From NCBI GenBank assembly GCA_041306075.1, contig JBFYKH010000007.1:23586-87585 (forward strand): a stretch of 64,000 nucleotides of DNA. Direction: 5' to 3'. Source of the DNA: JAHIYG01 sp041306075. GTDB lineage: Archaea > Altiarchaeota > Altiarchaeia > IMC4 > SCGC-AAA252-I15. Both the position numbers and the translations under genes were made by a program. Positions 32,204 to 40,673 of this stretch are shown one piece after another; the first letter of the stretch is position 1; each line of letters begins with the position of its first letter. Under the pieces are notes generated by a model, which had not been told where the DNA came from, searched no databases, and was given only the letters and a program-made list of their open reading frames with translations.

Positions 32204-32957
32204 GCCGGCGATGGTGAAGGTCACGGACGCGAAAAAGCTGACGCCGTTGCACACGCAGCTCACGCTCAACGTCGCCGCCCTGGCGGAGCCGGGCCAGTTC
32301 TGCATGGTATGGCTGCCGGGCGTGAACGAGAAGCCCATGAGCTACAGCAACACCGACGGCAAGGCCCAGATAACAGTGAAACGGCTCGGCGACTTCACAA
32401 GGAAACTGTGCGAGCTGAAGAAAGGCTCGGAGCTCGGATACCGCGGCCCATACGGCCGCGGCTTCGAGCCGGTGAAAGGCAGGGTGTGCATCGTCGGAGG
32501 CGGCTGCGGCATAGCCCCCCTCAGGCCCCTCAAGGACGTCCTGAAAGGCGACGTCGTCATATCCGCGAAGACGGCGTCGGAACTCCTCTTCGACAACGAG
32601 TTCCGGAAGGCGGGCTGGCGGGTCCACATCGCCACCGACGACGGAAGCCGCGGCGACAAGGCGTACGCAACCCAGGTCCTGGAGAAGCTCCTCGCCAAGA
32701 ACCGGTACAAGTGCGTGTACGTCTGCGGCCCCGAGGTCATGCTAAGGAAGGCCCAGGAGGCGTGCATCCGGAGCAAGACACCCTGCCAGCTGTCCCTTGA
32801 GCGCCACATGAAATGCGGCGTCGGGATATGCGGCTCCTGCACGGTGGGCGGCATGAGGGTGTGCAAGGAGGGCCCGGTGTTCTGGGCCGGGCAGCTGAGG
32901 GGGACCGAGTTCGGCTCGTACACGCGGGATGCATCAGGCTCAAGGAGGGATTTTTGA
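32196..32957 (+). CDS. pyrK: Dihydroorotate dehydrogenase electron-transfer subunit
   Basis: The 253-residue FAD/2Fe-2S subunit passes electrons from PyrD to NAD+. The FAD-binding region resembles the ferredoxin reductase family (KPMSYSNTDGKAQITVKRLG). The nucleotide site is CIVGGGCGIAPLRPL (about 98-112). The iron-sulfur ligands are in CGVGICGSCTVGG and the following VC (about 206-226). The stop TGA overlaps the pyrE start by one base. Confidence 0.93.
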   Translation: MDKPAMVKVTDAKKLTPLHTQLTLNVAALAEPGQFCMVWLPGVNEKPMSYSNTDGKAQITVKRLGDFTRKLCELKKGSELGYRGPYGRGFEPVKGRVCIVGGGCGIAPLRPLKDVLKGDVVISAKTASELLFDNEFRKAGWRVHIATDDGSRGDKAYATQVLEKLLAKNRYKCVYVCGPEVMLRKAQEACIRSKTPCQLSLERHMKCGVGICGSCTVGGMRVCKEGPVFWAGQLRGTEFGSYTRDASGSRRDF

Positions 32958-33577
32958 TGGACGCTAAGGCTGTGGCGGAGCTTCTCCTCGATGCGAAGGT
33001 ACTGACGTTCAACGTCAAGGAACCGTACACATTCGCGTCGGGGATAAAGAGCCCCGTCTACATGGACTGCAGACTCTTGATATCGGACGTGAAACGGCGG
33101 GGCCAGATAGTAGACGCGCTGGTCAGGAAGTTCGACGGGCTCGAATGCGACATAGTCGCCGCGACCGCGTCGGCCGGGATACCCTGGGGCGCATGGGTCG
33201 CCGACCGGCTGGAGAAGCCGCTGGTCTACGTCCGGAAGGAGGCCAAGGCCCACGGCAAGGGGAAGAAGGTCGAGGGCGCGTTCATAAAGGGCCTGAACGC
33301 GGTGGTCGTCGAAGACCTCGTCAGCACCGGCGGCAGCTCAATCTCTACGGTGGAGTCTCTGCGGGAGGAGGACTCGGTGGTCGAATACTGCGTCTCCATA
33401 TTCACATACGGCATGCAGAAGGCCGCGGAATCCTTCGACAAGGCAAACGTCGAACTGCACCCGCTGTCGAACTTCAACACGGCCGTCGAGGCGGCGATAG
33501 AGAAAAAGTACCTTACCCCGGCTGAGGCGGCCGAGGCGAGGAAATGGGCCAAGGACCCCCAGAGGTGGCGCAAATGA
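32957..33577 (+). CDS. pyrE: Orotate phosphoribosyltransferase
   Basis: About 206 residues from ATG 32957, which touches the pyrK stop; a longer in-frame start at 32813 lies inside pyrK and is rejected. The enzyme joins orotate and PRPP to give OMP. The PRPP motif VVVEDLVSTGGSS (about 116-128) and the N-terminal FASGIKSPVYMDCRLLISD are typical. VRKEAKAHGKGKKVEG contains the catalytic flexible loop. The stop overlaps the pyrF start as ATGA. Confidence 0.95.
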   Translation: MDAKAVAELLLDAKVLTFNVKEPYTFASGIKSPVYMDCRLLISDVKRRGQIVDALVRKFDGLECDIVAATASAGIPWGAWVADRLEKPLVYVRKEAKAHGKGKKVEGAFIKGLNAVVVEDLVSTGGSSISTVESLREEDSVVEYCVSIFTYGMQKAAESFDKANVELHPLSNFNTAVEAAIEKKYLTPAEAAEARKWAKDPQRWRK

Positions 33578-34374
33578 CGTTCCTGCAGGATTACCTGGAC
33601 GCCCGGAAGGAGAAGCAGAGCATACTGTGCGTCGGCCTGGACCCGGCGCTGCCTGAGCAGAGGCGCTCGGACACGATACCCGGGAAGTACCCCGGCGACG
33701 AGTCGGACGTGATACTCCAGTACTCGATGGACGTCGTCGAAGCCGTCGCGGACCACTGCATGGCTGTGAAGTGCAACAGCCAGTATATCATGTTCGCCCT
33801 CAACTGGGGGCGGCTGTCGACCCTCAACCAGCTGATACACAGCCACGGGCTCCTGTCCATACTCGACCACAAGCTCGGGGACATAGGCTCCACCAACGAC
33901 AGCGCGTTCTACTGGGCTCAGAAGTCCGGCTTCGACGCCATAACGTTCAGCCCCTACGCCGGCAACATACGGGAGGCCACGGAGTCCGCCCACCAGCGCG
34001 AGCTCGGCATATTCGTCCTGGACCTCATGAGCAATCCGGAGGCGGAGGGCTTCCAGAAGAAGACGCGCTTCAACGAGACGCCCCTCTTCGTCCGCGTCGC
34101 CGACGACAGCCGCCACGCCGGCTCCGACGGCCTCGTCGTCGGAGCCACGGACCACGTCCGCGAAGTCGACATCATGAAGATACGCAAGACCGCGGGCGAG
34201 AACTCCATCATACTGTTCCCCGGCATCGGAAGCCAGGGCGGAGACGCCAAGAAGGTCATGTCGAACGGCGGCAAGAACATACTCATCAACGTCGGCCGCC
34301 ACATAATATACTCCGGCGACCCGGGGAGGTCCGCGGAGGAATACAACAAGCGGCTTAAGCCCAAGACCCTTTAG
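33574..34374 (+). CDS. pyrF: Orotidine 5'-phosphate decarboxylase
   Basis: About 266 residues from ATG 33574 (ATGA overlap with pyrE). It converts OMP to UMP. The catalytic motif is LDHKLGDIGST (about 94-104), with the Lys-Asp pair of the D-x-K-x-x-D-I pattern. ILCVGLDPALPEQ at the N-terminus and LFPGIGSQGGD near the C-terminus bind phosphate. The length and the LDPALPEQ start match the longer subfamily of OMP decarboxylases found in some bacteria rather than the compact archaeal one. This is a mild hint of transfer. Confidence 0.93.
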   Translation: MTFLQDYLDARKEKQSILCVGLDPALPEQRRSDTIPGKYPGDESDVILQYSMDVVEAVADHCMAVKCNSQYIMFALNWGRLSTLNQLIHSHGLLSILDHKLGDIGSTNDSAFYWAQKSGFDAITFSPYAGNIREATESAHQRELGIFVLDLMSNPEAEGFQKKTRFNETPLFVRVADDSRHAGSDGLVVGATDHVREVDIMKIRKTAGENSIILFPGIGSQGGDAKKVMSNGGKNILINVGRHIIYSGDPGRSAEEYNKRLKPKTL

Positions 34375-34375
34375 G

Positions 34376-35290
34376 ATGACCGCAGTCAGCTCCGTCACCG
34401 GCGCGTTCAGGTTCTACCTGGCGCACCCGCAGATAGCGGTGTACGGCGTCTCAAGGTGGGCCGCAGCCACGCTGTTCGCGGCTGCAGTCTCCACATTCCT
34501 CCTCCCCCCGGGCATCATGGAGGAGGTTCTGGAGGCCGGCCCTGGCCCGCTCGTCCGCAACCTCCCGTCCGTGCTCGCCGCCGCGGCGCTCCTTCTCTCG
34601 TCGGCCCTCCTCACGGAAGCGTATTTCGCGGCGGCGACCTACCGCTTCATAAAGACGCGGAGCGTCGCCGGAGCATACGTCGAAGCCTTCTCGTTCGCGC
34701 CGAAGATGCTCGGCGCCACTGTGTTGAAGGCGCTCATCATAGCCCTCCTGGCGGCCTTGGCCGCCGGCCTGGCGTACGCCGCACTGACGGCCTATGTCGT
34801 CGCCTTCAACACGCCCCTCGGGCAGGAGTCCTTCGGGGAGGATATGGCGAGGCGGGCGATGTACGGCGTGACCGGGGGCTATGTGACCTTGATAGTGATA
34901 GCCGCAGCCGCTCTGGCGTTCACACTGGCGGCAGTGTGGGTCCTGGTGAAGCTCATTTTCATGGGATACCTCGTCTCATCGGGCGGCATGGGCGTCATGG
35001 AGTCGTTCCGGGCGAGCAGGCTGCACCTTGACGGCTACTTCCGGAAGGCGCTTTTGAGCGTCATCCTCTTCGGCCTCGCAGTCTCCCTGGTAGTCCTGCC
35101 GACGTACCTGTTCACCCTCACCCTCGGGGGGCCAGGAAGCTACGTACAAGGCTTCCTGGCAAGCATGTTCTCGCCCCTGAGCGAGATATTCGCGGTGTCG
35201 CTGTACCTCGACATAAAGAAGCGCAGGGAAGCCGACGACTCGAAGTTCACGGTCGCCTACAAGAGCAGCATCCCGGTCAGCAAGCTCTGA
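34376..35290 (+). CDS. Polytopic membrane protein of unknown function
   Basis: The 304-residue protein has about six hydrophobic helices (near residues 20-42, 62-80, 105-130, 160-190, 222-245 and 250-270) and a basic cytosolic C-terminus. The Ala-rich helices and a segment like GVMESFRASRLHLDGYFRKA resemble archaeal DUF-type membrane proteins related to the glycerophosphodiesterase membrane domain. No catalytic motif was found. It begins one base after the pyrF stop and may be read through from the pyr operon, though a role in pyrimidine metabolism is not implied. Confidence 0.55.
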   Translation: MTAVSSVTGAFRFYLAHPQIAVYGVSRWAAATLFAAAVSTFLLPPGIMEEVLEAGPGPLVRNLPSVLAAAALLLSSALLTEAYFAAATYRFIKTRSVAGAYVEAFSFAPKMLGATVLKALIIALLAALAAGLAYAALTAYVVAFNTPLGQESFGEDMARRAMYGVTGGYVTLIVIAAAALAFTLAAVWVLVKLIFMGYLVSSGGMGVMESFRASRLHLDGYFRKALLSVILFGLAVSLVVLPTYLFTLTLGGPGSYVQGFLASMFSPLSEIFAVSLYLDIKKRREADDSKFTVAYKSSIPVSKL

Positions 35291-36199
35291 CTATATCCCG
35301 AGTATCTTCCGGGGGTTGTCGACGAGCATCCTCCTGAACTCGCCCTCGCCTATCCCCTCGCCCGAGAGGAGCCTCACATACTCGGCGAGGGACTCCGAGG
35401 AGCCGGGGTTGTGCCGCTGCCCGGCGTCGCTCGTCAGCACCACCCGGTCCGCCCCAATCTCCCTTATGCATCCGGCCTGCTCGGAGAGCGGATAGTCCCC
35501 GGGGCTGTCGCGGTCCAAGTACATGACGTAGCAGTACTCGACGTACGCCCCCCTGTCCGCCAGCCTCCTCTGCACGTCAAGGGGCATGGCGATGTCCCTC
35601 TGCATCGGATGCGTGAGTATGACCTTTATCCCACGGTCCAGACACTCCTCGGCCAGCTTCTCCGCCTCCTGCCAGGAGACATGGCCCGTCGCCACGATGC
35701 ACCCGTTCTCCTCTATGACCCTCATGCAGGAGCCCATCTTCCTGATCAACTTCCCGGTCCAGTCCGTCACCCTGATGGCCTTCAGGTCGTGCTTCTGCCT
35801 CGGCTTGAAGCCGGTGTCCTTCACCCACTCCGGCGGAATCTCGTACTGGCTCCTGTTCTTGAGGAGGTGGTTCTCGGCGTGCACGGTCGGCAGCCACACT
35901 ATGATGGGGCGGTCGTGGCTCATCATCGAGCTCGCGTAAATCGCGCTCTCGTTGAAGCCCCCCATGAAGTAGTTGAGGGTCACCGACCCTATCAGCGTCA
36001 GGCGGTCCTGCCTCCCGGCGGCCTCTATGAGCGCTATCGTCGGGAAGCTGTGGCTCTTCAAGGCGACGCCGCTGATATTCCCCGACTCCGCTGCCACGAG
36101 CTCGTCGACCGTGTACCTCCTCGGCAGTATGTCCGGGCCGATGTGGAAGTGGAGGTCGTACGACTCCCTGACCAGCGCCTTAATCCCGCCGCCGTCCAT
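35291..36199 (-). CDS. DUF6282-like TIM-barrel metal-dependent hydrolase
   Basis: The 302-residue protein has amidohydrolase-like metal motifs: DLHFHIGPD (H17, H19), a Lys in VALKSHSFPT that could be carbamylated, HVSW (about 174), ILTHPMQ (about 193) and a C-terminal Asp in LTSDAGQRHNPG (about 255). These follow the order of metal ligands in the amidohydrolase superfamily and fit DUF6282-type proteins. Its start overlaps the end of the cytosine-deaminase-like gene by 20 bp, so the two are coupled. The substrate is unknown; a cyclic amide or ring-opened pyrimidine product is a reasonable guess. Confidence 0.65.
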   Translation of the reverse strand: MDGGGIKALVRESYDLHFHIGPDILPRRYTVDELVAAESGNISGVALKSHSFPTIALIEAAGRQDRLTLIGSVTLNYFMGGFNESAIYASSMMSHDRPIIVWLPTVHAENHLLKNRSQYEIPPEWVKDTGFKPRQKHDLKAIRVTDWTGKLIRKMGSCMRVIEENGCIVATGHVSWQEAEKLAEECLDRGIKVILTHPMQRDIAMPLDVQRRLADRGAYVEYCYVMYLDRDSPGDYPLSEQAGCIREIGADRVVLTSDAGQRHNPGSSESLAEYVRLLSGEGIGEGEFRRMLVDNPRKILGI

Positions 36200-37436
36200 G
36201 CTTCACCTCCACCCTGGATTCGCACAATATCCTGCCGCCGCCTATCACGTACGGGATGCGGTCGGCGCCGTTCAGGGCGTCCCCGGGGCTTCCCGCGTTC
36301 AACACCACTAGGTCGGCGAGCGCGCCCTCCCTGACGCCGTAGTCCAGTCCCATCACCCTGGCCCCGTTGGCGGAGGCCATGTTGAACAGTCTGGCCGGGT
36401 CCTCCGCCCCCGTCATCCTCGCCGCGGCGGCGAGGACGTGCATCTCCCTGAGCATGCTGCAGTTGCCGAGGGGATAGAACACGTCCCTCACGTTGTCGGT
36501 TCCGAGCGCGACGTTGACCTGCGCCTCCAAAAGCTCCTTCACCCGGGTTATGCTGTTGCTCGGCCTTGAGTGCACCCCGTCCGGCACCCTGAACTGCGTT
36601 ATCAGGTTCGCGCTCGGCGTGACTATCACGTTCAAGCCGGCCTCGACGACGAGCCTGATGGTCTCCCTCGCCACCAGGTCGTCCTGCGCCGACAGGGAGA
36701 TGCAGTGGGTCGCGCTGACGCGCCCGCACCACCCGTACTCTATGGTCTTCTCCGCCAGAAGCGGCAGCATGAAGTCCTGCGGGTTGTTGCTCTCGTCCAC
36801 CTGGACCTCAAGGTCCACGTCGTATTTTCGCGCGAGCTCGAACAGGATTTCTATGTGCTGGGCCTGCTTCTCCCTCGTCTTCTCCACCAGGGGGAGGCCC
36901 CCGAGGAGGTCGGCGCCGGACTCCAAGGCCGCCTCCACAATCCGCCTCTTCGCCTCGTCGACGACGCCCTCCTGCGGGAAGGCGCACACCTGCAGCCTCG
37001 CCCGCCCCTCGTCCCTGAGCCCCAAGAGGGCCTCCAGCGGCTTCAATCCGCAGGTGGGGTCGACGTCCACCTGCGTCCTCACTGCGGTGACGCCGTTCTC
37101 GACGAACCCGTCGATGACGCGCCCCGCCCGCTCCCGGATTTCCCGGACGGTGTAGCCGCGCTTGAAGGACTTTAGGAGCTCCCTGTTCCCCTCAAGGCTC
37201 CTCCCGAAGTCTTCGGGCTTCATCCTCGACAGGAGGTCCGCCTTGTCCAGGTGGGTGTGCGCGTTCACGAAGCCGGGGGACACGAGGCGTCCGCCGACGT
37301 CGAGGCCTCGGCCCTTCAAGTCCCCGACCTCGGCCACCACCCCCTCCTCCAACAGTATGTCCGTCGGCTTGGAATGGCCGACGATGAGCGCGTTCTTCAG
37401 AAGCAGCGTCTCCCCCAATGCGGCCTTCCCCATCAA
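36180..37436 (-). CDS. Cytosine-deaminase-like amidohydrolase
   Basis: About 418 residues (MM start at 37436 or 37433). CodA-like motifs are present: the metal pair HTHLDKA (H60, H62), EVQVDESNNP, ATHCISLS and the C-terminal metal Asp in LGTDNVRDVFYPLGN. This last motif is especially like cytosine deaminase/isoguanine deaminase enzymes. The expected reaction is hydrolytic deamination of cytosine or a related base. A DUF6282-like hydrolase gene overlaps downstream, and the pyrimidine synthesis operon converges from the left. Other CodA-family substrates such as creatinine, isoguanine or thio-bases are possible. Confidence 0.75.
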   Translation of the reverse strand: MMGKAALGETLLLKNALIVGHSKPTDILLEEGVVAEVGDLKGRGLDVGGRLVSPGFVNAHTHLDKADLLSRMKPEDFGRSLEGNRELLKSFKRGYTVREIRERAGRVIDGFVENGVTAVRTQVDVDPTCGLKPLEALLGLRDEGRARLQVCAFPQEGVVDEAKRRIVEAALESGADLLGGLPLVEKTREKQAQHIEILFELARKYDVDLEVQVDESNNPQDFMLPLLAEKTIEYGWCGRVSATHCISLSAQDDLVARETIRLVVEAGLNVIVTPSANLITQFRVPDGVHSRPSNSITRVKELLEAQVNVALGTDNVRDVFYPLGNCSMLREMHVLAAAARMTGAEDPARLFNMASANGARVMGLDYGVREGALADLVVLNAGSPGDALNGADRIPYVIGGGRILCESRVEVKHGRRRD

Positions 37437-37519
37437 AGACCAATATTTGCGGGCCGTAAATATAAATCAGCCTGGCAGGGTGCCGTTATAACCTCCATCT
37501 GCAATAAATAAACGGTCCC

Positions 37520-38488
37520 ATGAAAACGCCGCTCACCCTCATACTCGCCTGCCTCTTCTCGGGCTGCCTATGCTGCGGGACCGGCCTGGACGGGGTAGTC
37601 TCCCCAGAAACCACGGAATCCGAGGCCTGCGAGGCCCCCTACATCCAGGTAGGCTCGGAATGCTGCCTCGACGCCGACGGAAACAACATATGCGACGGCG
37701 ACGAAGCGACTGATGAGACCCAACCGCCGGAAGAGACGACCTCGCCCCAGGAGACGCCACAGCCGGAGGAGACGGCCTTAACCGGGGTGGAGGCGACCGT
37801 CACCACCCTCGAGCCTGTGCAGACGACAATGGCCCCCGCCGCGACAGCGACCATAGCCCCGGCCGCGGCCCCCTCATGCTCGGACGGAATCCAAAACCAG
37901 GGCGAGGAATACCCGGACTGCGGCGGCCCATGCGCCCTCTGCCAGATGCTCGCCCTCAACTCCGGATGGAAGAAATACGGGGCGACCGGATACCAGTTCC
38001 GCTTCGACGGCAGGGAAGGCGCGGACGCCGCCCTCAAATACAACATAGAGATAAAGACGCCAGACGGCCTCCTCGACCGGCGGCCGATATCCACGGGCGA
38101 GAGCTTCGTCGACTACCTGCGCTTCAAGGCCGTGAACTACGGGGAGGATGAGCCGAGGATATATGTCCGGGTGAACACCGAGGACCTGGCCAGGATACCC
38201 GCCAACGCAAGCCTCATCACCATCGGCGGGCAGTCGTGCGCGCAGTCGACCGACGGACTGTGCGAGCGGCGAATCGGCCAGTACAAGCTGCACCTGATAA
38301 GCCGCGGCGGCTCGGGCGAGCCTGCGAGGCTCTGGCTGACCGGCCCCGACGGCGTCCCGGTGAAGATAGATGTCGACGAATCCAAGTACACGTACTCCGG
38401 GGACACCCTCCTCGTGATAGGCGGATTCTTCGACAAAAACCATTTCATACAGGGCGGGTACAACCTGTTCTACGCCTACCTGAGGTAA
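37520..38488 (+). CDS. Cys-rich secreted lipoprotein with acidic/Thr linker
   Basis: The 322-residue protein has a signal peptide with a lipobox-like FSGCLCCG (cleavage near residue 15-16). A small Cys motif follows (SECCLDADGNNICDGDE, about 49-65), a pattern I associate with surface proteins of DPANN-like archaea. Next comes a long Thr/Pro/Glu-rich linker (about 70-115), then SCSDGIQNQGEEYPDCGGPC, a small disulfide-rich motif. The C-terminal beta-rich domain runs from about 150 to 322. It is probably an extracytoplasmic, lipid-anchored protein. Function is unknown. Its stop lies 1 bp before rnp2, so the two may share a message. Confidence 0.65.
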   Translation: MKTPLTLILACLFSGCLCCGTGLDGVVSPETTESEACEAPYIQVGSECCLDADGNNICDGDEATDETQPPEETTSPQETPQPEETALTGVEATVTTLEPVQTTMAPAATATIAPAAAPSCSDGIQNQGEEYPDCGGPCALCQMLALNSGWKKYGATGYQFRFDGREGADAALKYNIEIKTPDGLLDRRPISTGESFVDYLRFKAVNYGEDEPRIYVRVNTEDLARIPANASLITIGGQSCAQSTDGLCERRIGQYKLHLISRGGSGEPARLWLTGPDGVPVKIDVDESKYTYSGDTLLVIGGFFDKNHFIQGGYNLFYAYLR

Positions 38489-38489
38489 A

Positions 38490-38822
38490 ATGCCGAAGAC
38501 TCTCAAGCCGACTCTAAGGGAAAGGAATCGCTACCTCGTGCTCGAAGCCGTATCCGACAAGGCCCCGGACAGGAAACAGGTCTCGGACGCGGTATGGGGC
38601 TCGCTACTGAGGCTCTACGGTGAAGTCGGCGCCGCCAAGGCGTCCATATGGATGATGGACTGGAGCGACGGCTCACTCCGGGGCATCCTTAAATGCACCC
38701 ACAAATCGGTCGAACAGATAAGGGCCGCGGTGGCGGCAGTGAAGGAGATAGCCGGCCGCAAGGCCATAGTGTCCGTGAAGTACGTCTCGGGGACGCTGAA
38801 GGGCGCAAGGGAACGCCTATGA
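38490..38822 (+). CDS. rnp2: RNase P protein component 2 (Pop5/Rpp14)
   Basis: The 110-residue protein matches archaeal Pop5 by its start (KPTLRERNRYLVLEAVSD), the central WGSLLRLYGEVGAAKASIWM, and IRAAVAAVKEIAGRKAIVSV followed by SGTLKGA. It is one of the protein subunits of RNase P, which cuts the 5' leader of pre-tRNAs. The usual archaeal neighbour Rpp30 is not adjacent here. It converges with tfe with a 6-bp overlap of the coding ends. Confidence 0.9.
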   Translation: MPKTLKPTLRERNRYLVLEAVSDKAPDRKQVSDAVWGSLLRLYGEVGAAKASIWMMDWSDGSLRGILKCTHKSVEQIRAAVAAVKEIAGRKAIVSVKYVSGTLKGARERL

Positions 38823-39305
38823 GGCGTTCCTGAGGGCCGACAGCTTCTTCATCTCCTGCCTGAGCTTCCTCGAACCCTTCGGCGACTGAGCCTCGGTCAT
38901 CGTCTTCCCGCAGCCCGTGCAGGTGAAGCTCCGCTCTATCGCGGTCCCGTAGTCGAACCTGCCGCAGTCGCACTCGAACATTATGTCCTCGTCTTCGGCG
39001 AGCATGCCGTCGAGCTCGTCCATCCTGCTGGCGACGTACTTGTTGACGAACTCCTTTATCTTGTCGTCCCTCCTCACCCACCTGTAGTAGCAGTATCCGG
39101 TGTCCTGCCTGTCCCTGTCCAGGTGCACGAGGTTCTTTGCCAACAGCTCGTTCAGTATCACCCGCACCCTCGACGTCTCGCACTTCAGCTCCTTGGATAT
39201 CTCCTTGTCTTCCATCGGAGTGGTGATAATCTTTATTACGTCGAGCGTGTCGCTCCCGAGCGTCTCGCTCAAAACATCCCCCACTTCTCCCTTAAGATAA
39301 GCCAT
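38817..39305 (-). CDS. tfe: Transcription factor E alpha subunit
   Basis: The 162-residue general transcription factor assists promoter opening by archaeal RNA polymerase. An N-terminal extended winged helix (about 1-85; MEDKEISKELKCETSRVRVI and YYRWVRRDDKIKEFV) is followed by a zinc ribbon with Cys pairs CDCG (about 112) and CTGCG (about 129) and a charged tail. Length and order match TFE/TFIIE-alpha. Upstream, an AT-rich box (about 39310-39318) may be its promoter. Confidence 0.93.
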   Translation of the reverse strand: MAYLKGEVGDVLSETLGSDTLDVIKIITTPMEDKEISKELKCETSRVRVILNELLAKNLVHLDRDRQDTGYCYYRWVRRDDKIKEFVNKYVASRMDELDGMLAEDEDIMFECDCGRFDYGTAIERSFTCTGCGKTMTEAQSPKGSRKLRQEMKKLSALRNAS

Positions 39306-39442
39306 GCCCTAATATAAAGCAATACAGGTATAAATACCCACCGTTTACCATCCGCCGGCCCCCCGGCCCTAAAAACGCACTCGAACGCCTGAAACCGCCC
39401 TCGCATATATAAAAACCCAAAACAAATTCATGTCACCATAAA

Positions 39443-40462
39443 ATGGCACAAAGGACAGTCACCCGCGAGTCGGTGATAATCTACGCGGGAGGAAAGCGCA
39501 AGGAGACACGAGCCGCCGAAGCCGAGAGCCCGGAGATAGGCTCGGACGACCTGCCGGCATGCTGCCACATCCTCGACTCGGAGGGCAGGATAATCAACGT
39601 CAATGCCGCATGGCGGAACGTGTTCGGGTTCGCACAGGAGGAAGTCGAAGGTAAACCATTCGCCGACCTCCTCTCGCCGGAGTACACGGACTGCAGCCGC
39701 GAGAACATTGACCGCCTGAAGGCGGAAGGCGAAACCCACGGCGTCGAATACGAGATGGCCAAGAAGGACGGCTCCCTCGCATCCGTAGTCTGCGACTGCA
39801 AGGCGAAGACCGGCGGCGACGGCAGCTTCAAGGGCGCAATATGCATACTCTACGACGTCACCCTCCACAAGCAGATTGAGTCCGGCCTCAGAGACCGGGC
39901 CTGCGAGCTGGAGAAGGCAGCGGCCTCCATAGGCGACGAACTTGCGGTGGAGAAGTCCCTGGCCGCCGAGCTGAGGAGGACGGCCGAGGAATCAGCCCGG
40001 AAACTGGCATCCGAGGAGGCGAGGGCCGGGAAATACCACCAGGAGGCGGCCCACCTGGCGAACGAGCTTGCGAGCGAGCGCGCCAGGGCAACGCAGCTTG
40101 CGACGGAAGCCGGGGAGCTGAAATCGCAGGTGGAGGGCCTCAGGCAGGCCGCAGGCAGCCCCAGCCAGGAACTGGACTCGGAGCGCAAACGGGCGGCTCA
40201 GCTTGAGGAGGCGCTAGCATCAGAGCGCGCCCGGACCCAGAAGCTCGACCACGCCATCGGGGAACGCAATCGCGAACTCGAATCCGAGCGCGGCCGCGCC
40301 CGGCAGCTGGACGAGGCTTTGAAGGCGGAGGCGGCGAAGGCGCTGAAGCTTGAGGAGACGCTGGCGCAGAGGGCGGCGGAGCTCGAGTCCGAGCGACAGA
40401 AGCCACGCCGCGACGCGGGAGAGGAAGCGAACGGGGCGCAGACGCACCTGCAGGCGCCGTGA
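39443..40462 (+). CDS. PAS-domain protein with long coiled-coil tail
   Basis: The 339-residue protein has a single PAS domain (about 37-150), recognisable by HILDSEGRIINVNAAWRNVF, EVEGKPFADLL, and the closing GAICILYDVTLHKQIE. From about 155 to 325 it is a long alpha-helical coiled coil with repeated ELASERARA-like units of roughly 20-25 residues. No histidine kinase, cyclase or HTH output domain follows. It could be a sensor that signals by protein-protein contact, or an adaptor. A clear TATA (catatata, near 39404) precedes it. A 59-residue membrane protein gene follows after 7 bp and may be its partner. Confidence 0.78.
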   Translation: MAQRTVTRESVIIYAGGKRKETRAAEAESPEIGSDDLPACCHILDSEGRIINVNAAWRNVFGFAQEEVEGKPFADLLSPEYTDCSRENIDRLKAEGETHGVEYEMAKKDGSLASVVCDCKAKTGGDGSFKGAICILYDVTLHKQIESGLRDRACELEKAAASIGDELAVEKSLAAELRRTAEESARKLASEEARAGKYHQEAAHLANELASERARATQLATEAGELKSQVEGLRQAAGSPSQELDSERKRAAQLEEALASERARTQKLDHAIGERNRELESERGRARQLDEALKAEAAKALKLEETLAQRAAELESERQKPRRDAGEEANGAQTHLQAP

Positions 40463-40469
40463 CTGGAAG

Positions 40470-40649
40470 ATGATAAGCAAGCTCGTCACCGTAGCGGCCG
40501 GGGCGGCGCTCATATACCACCTCATCACCGAATACCTGATACCGGAATTCTACGAATACCGCGAAATCATGTGGGCGGCCTTCGCCGGATACCTCCTCAT
40601 GGGCGCATACTACCTTACCCGCCCCGAAAGGAAATCCACGTTCTGGTAG
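40470..40649 (+). CDS. 59-residue two-helix membrane protein
   Basis: ATG 40470, 7 bp after the PAS/coiled-coil gene and behind a ctggaaga site, encodes a protein beginning MISKLVTVAAGAALIYHLIT. It has one hydrophobic helix (about 4-22), a charged YEYRE segment, and a second helix (about 32-50), ending RPERKSTFW. A longer in-frame reading from 40350 lies inside the upstream gene and is rejected. I recognise no family. Adjacency suggests a membrane partner for the PAS protein. Confidence 0.55.
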   Translation: MISKLVTVAAGAALIYHLITEYLIPEFYEYREIMWAAFAGYLLMGAYYLTRPERKSTFW

Positions 40650-40673
40650 GGCAGTCCTCTACCTATCGCCGAT

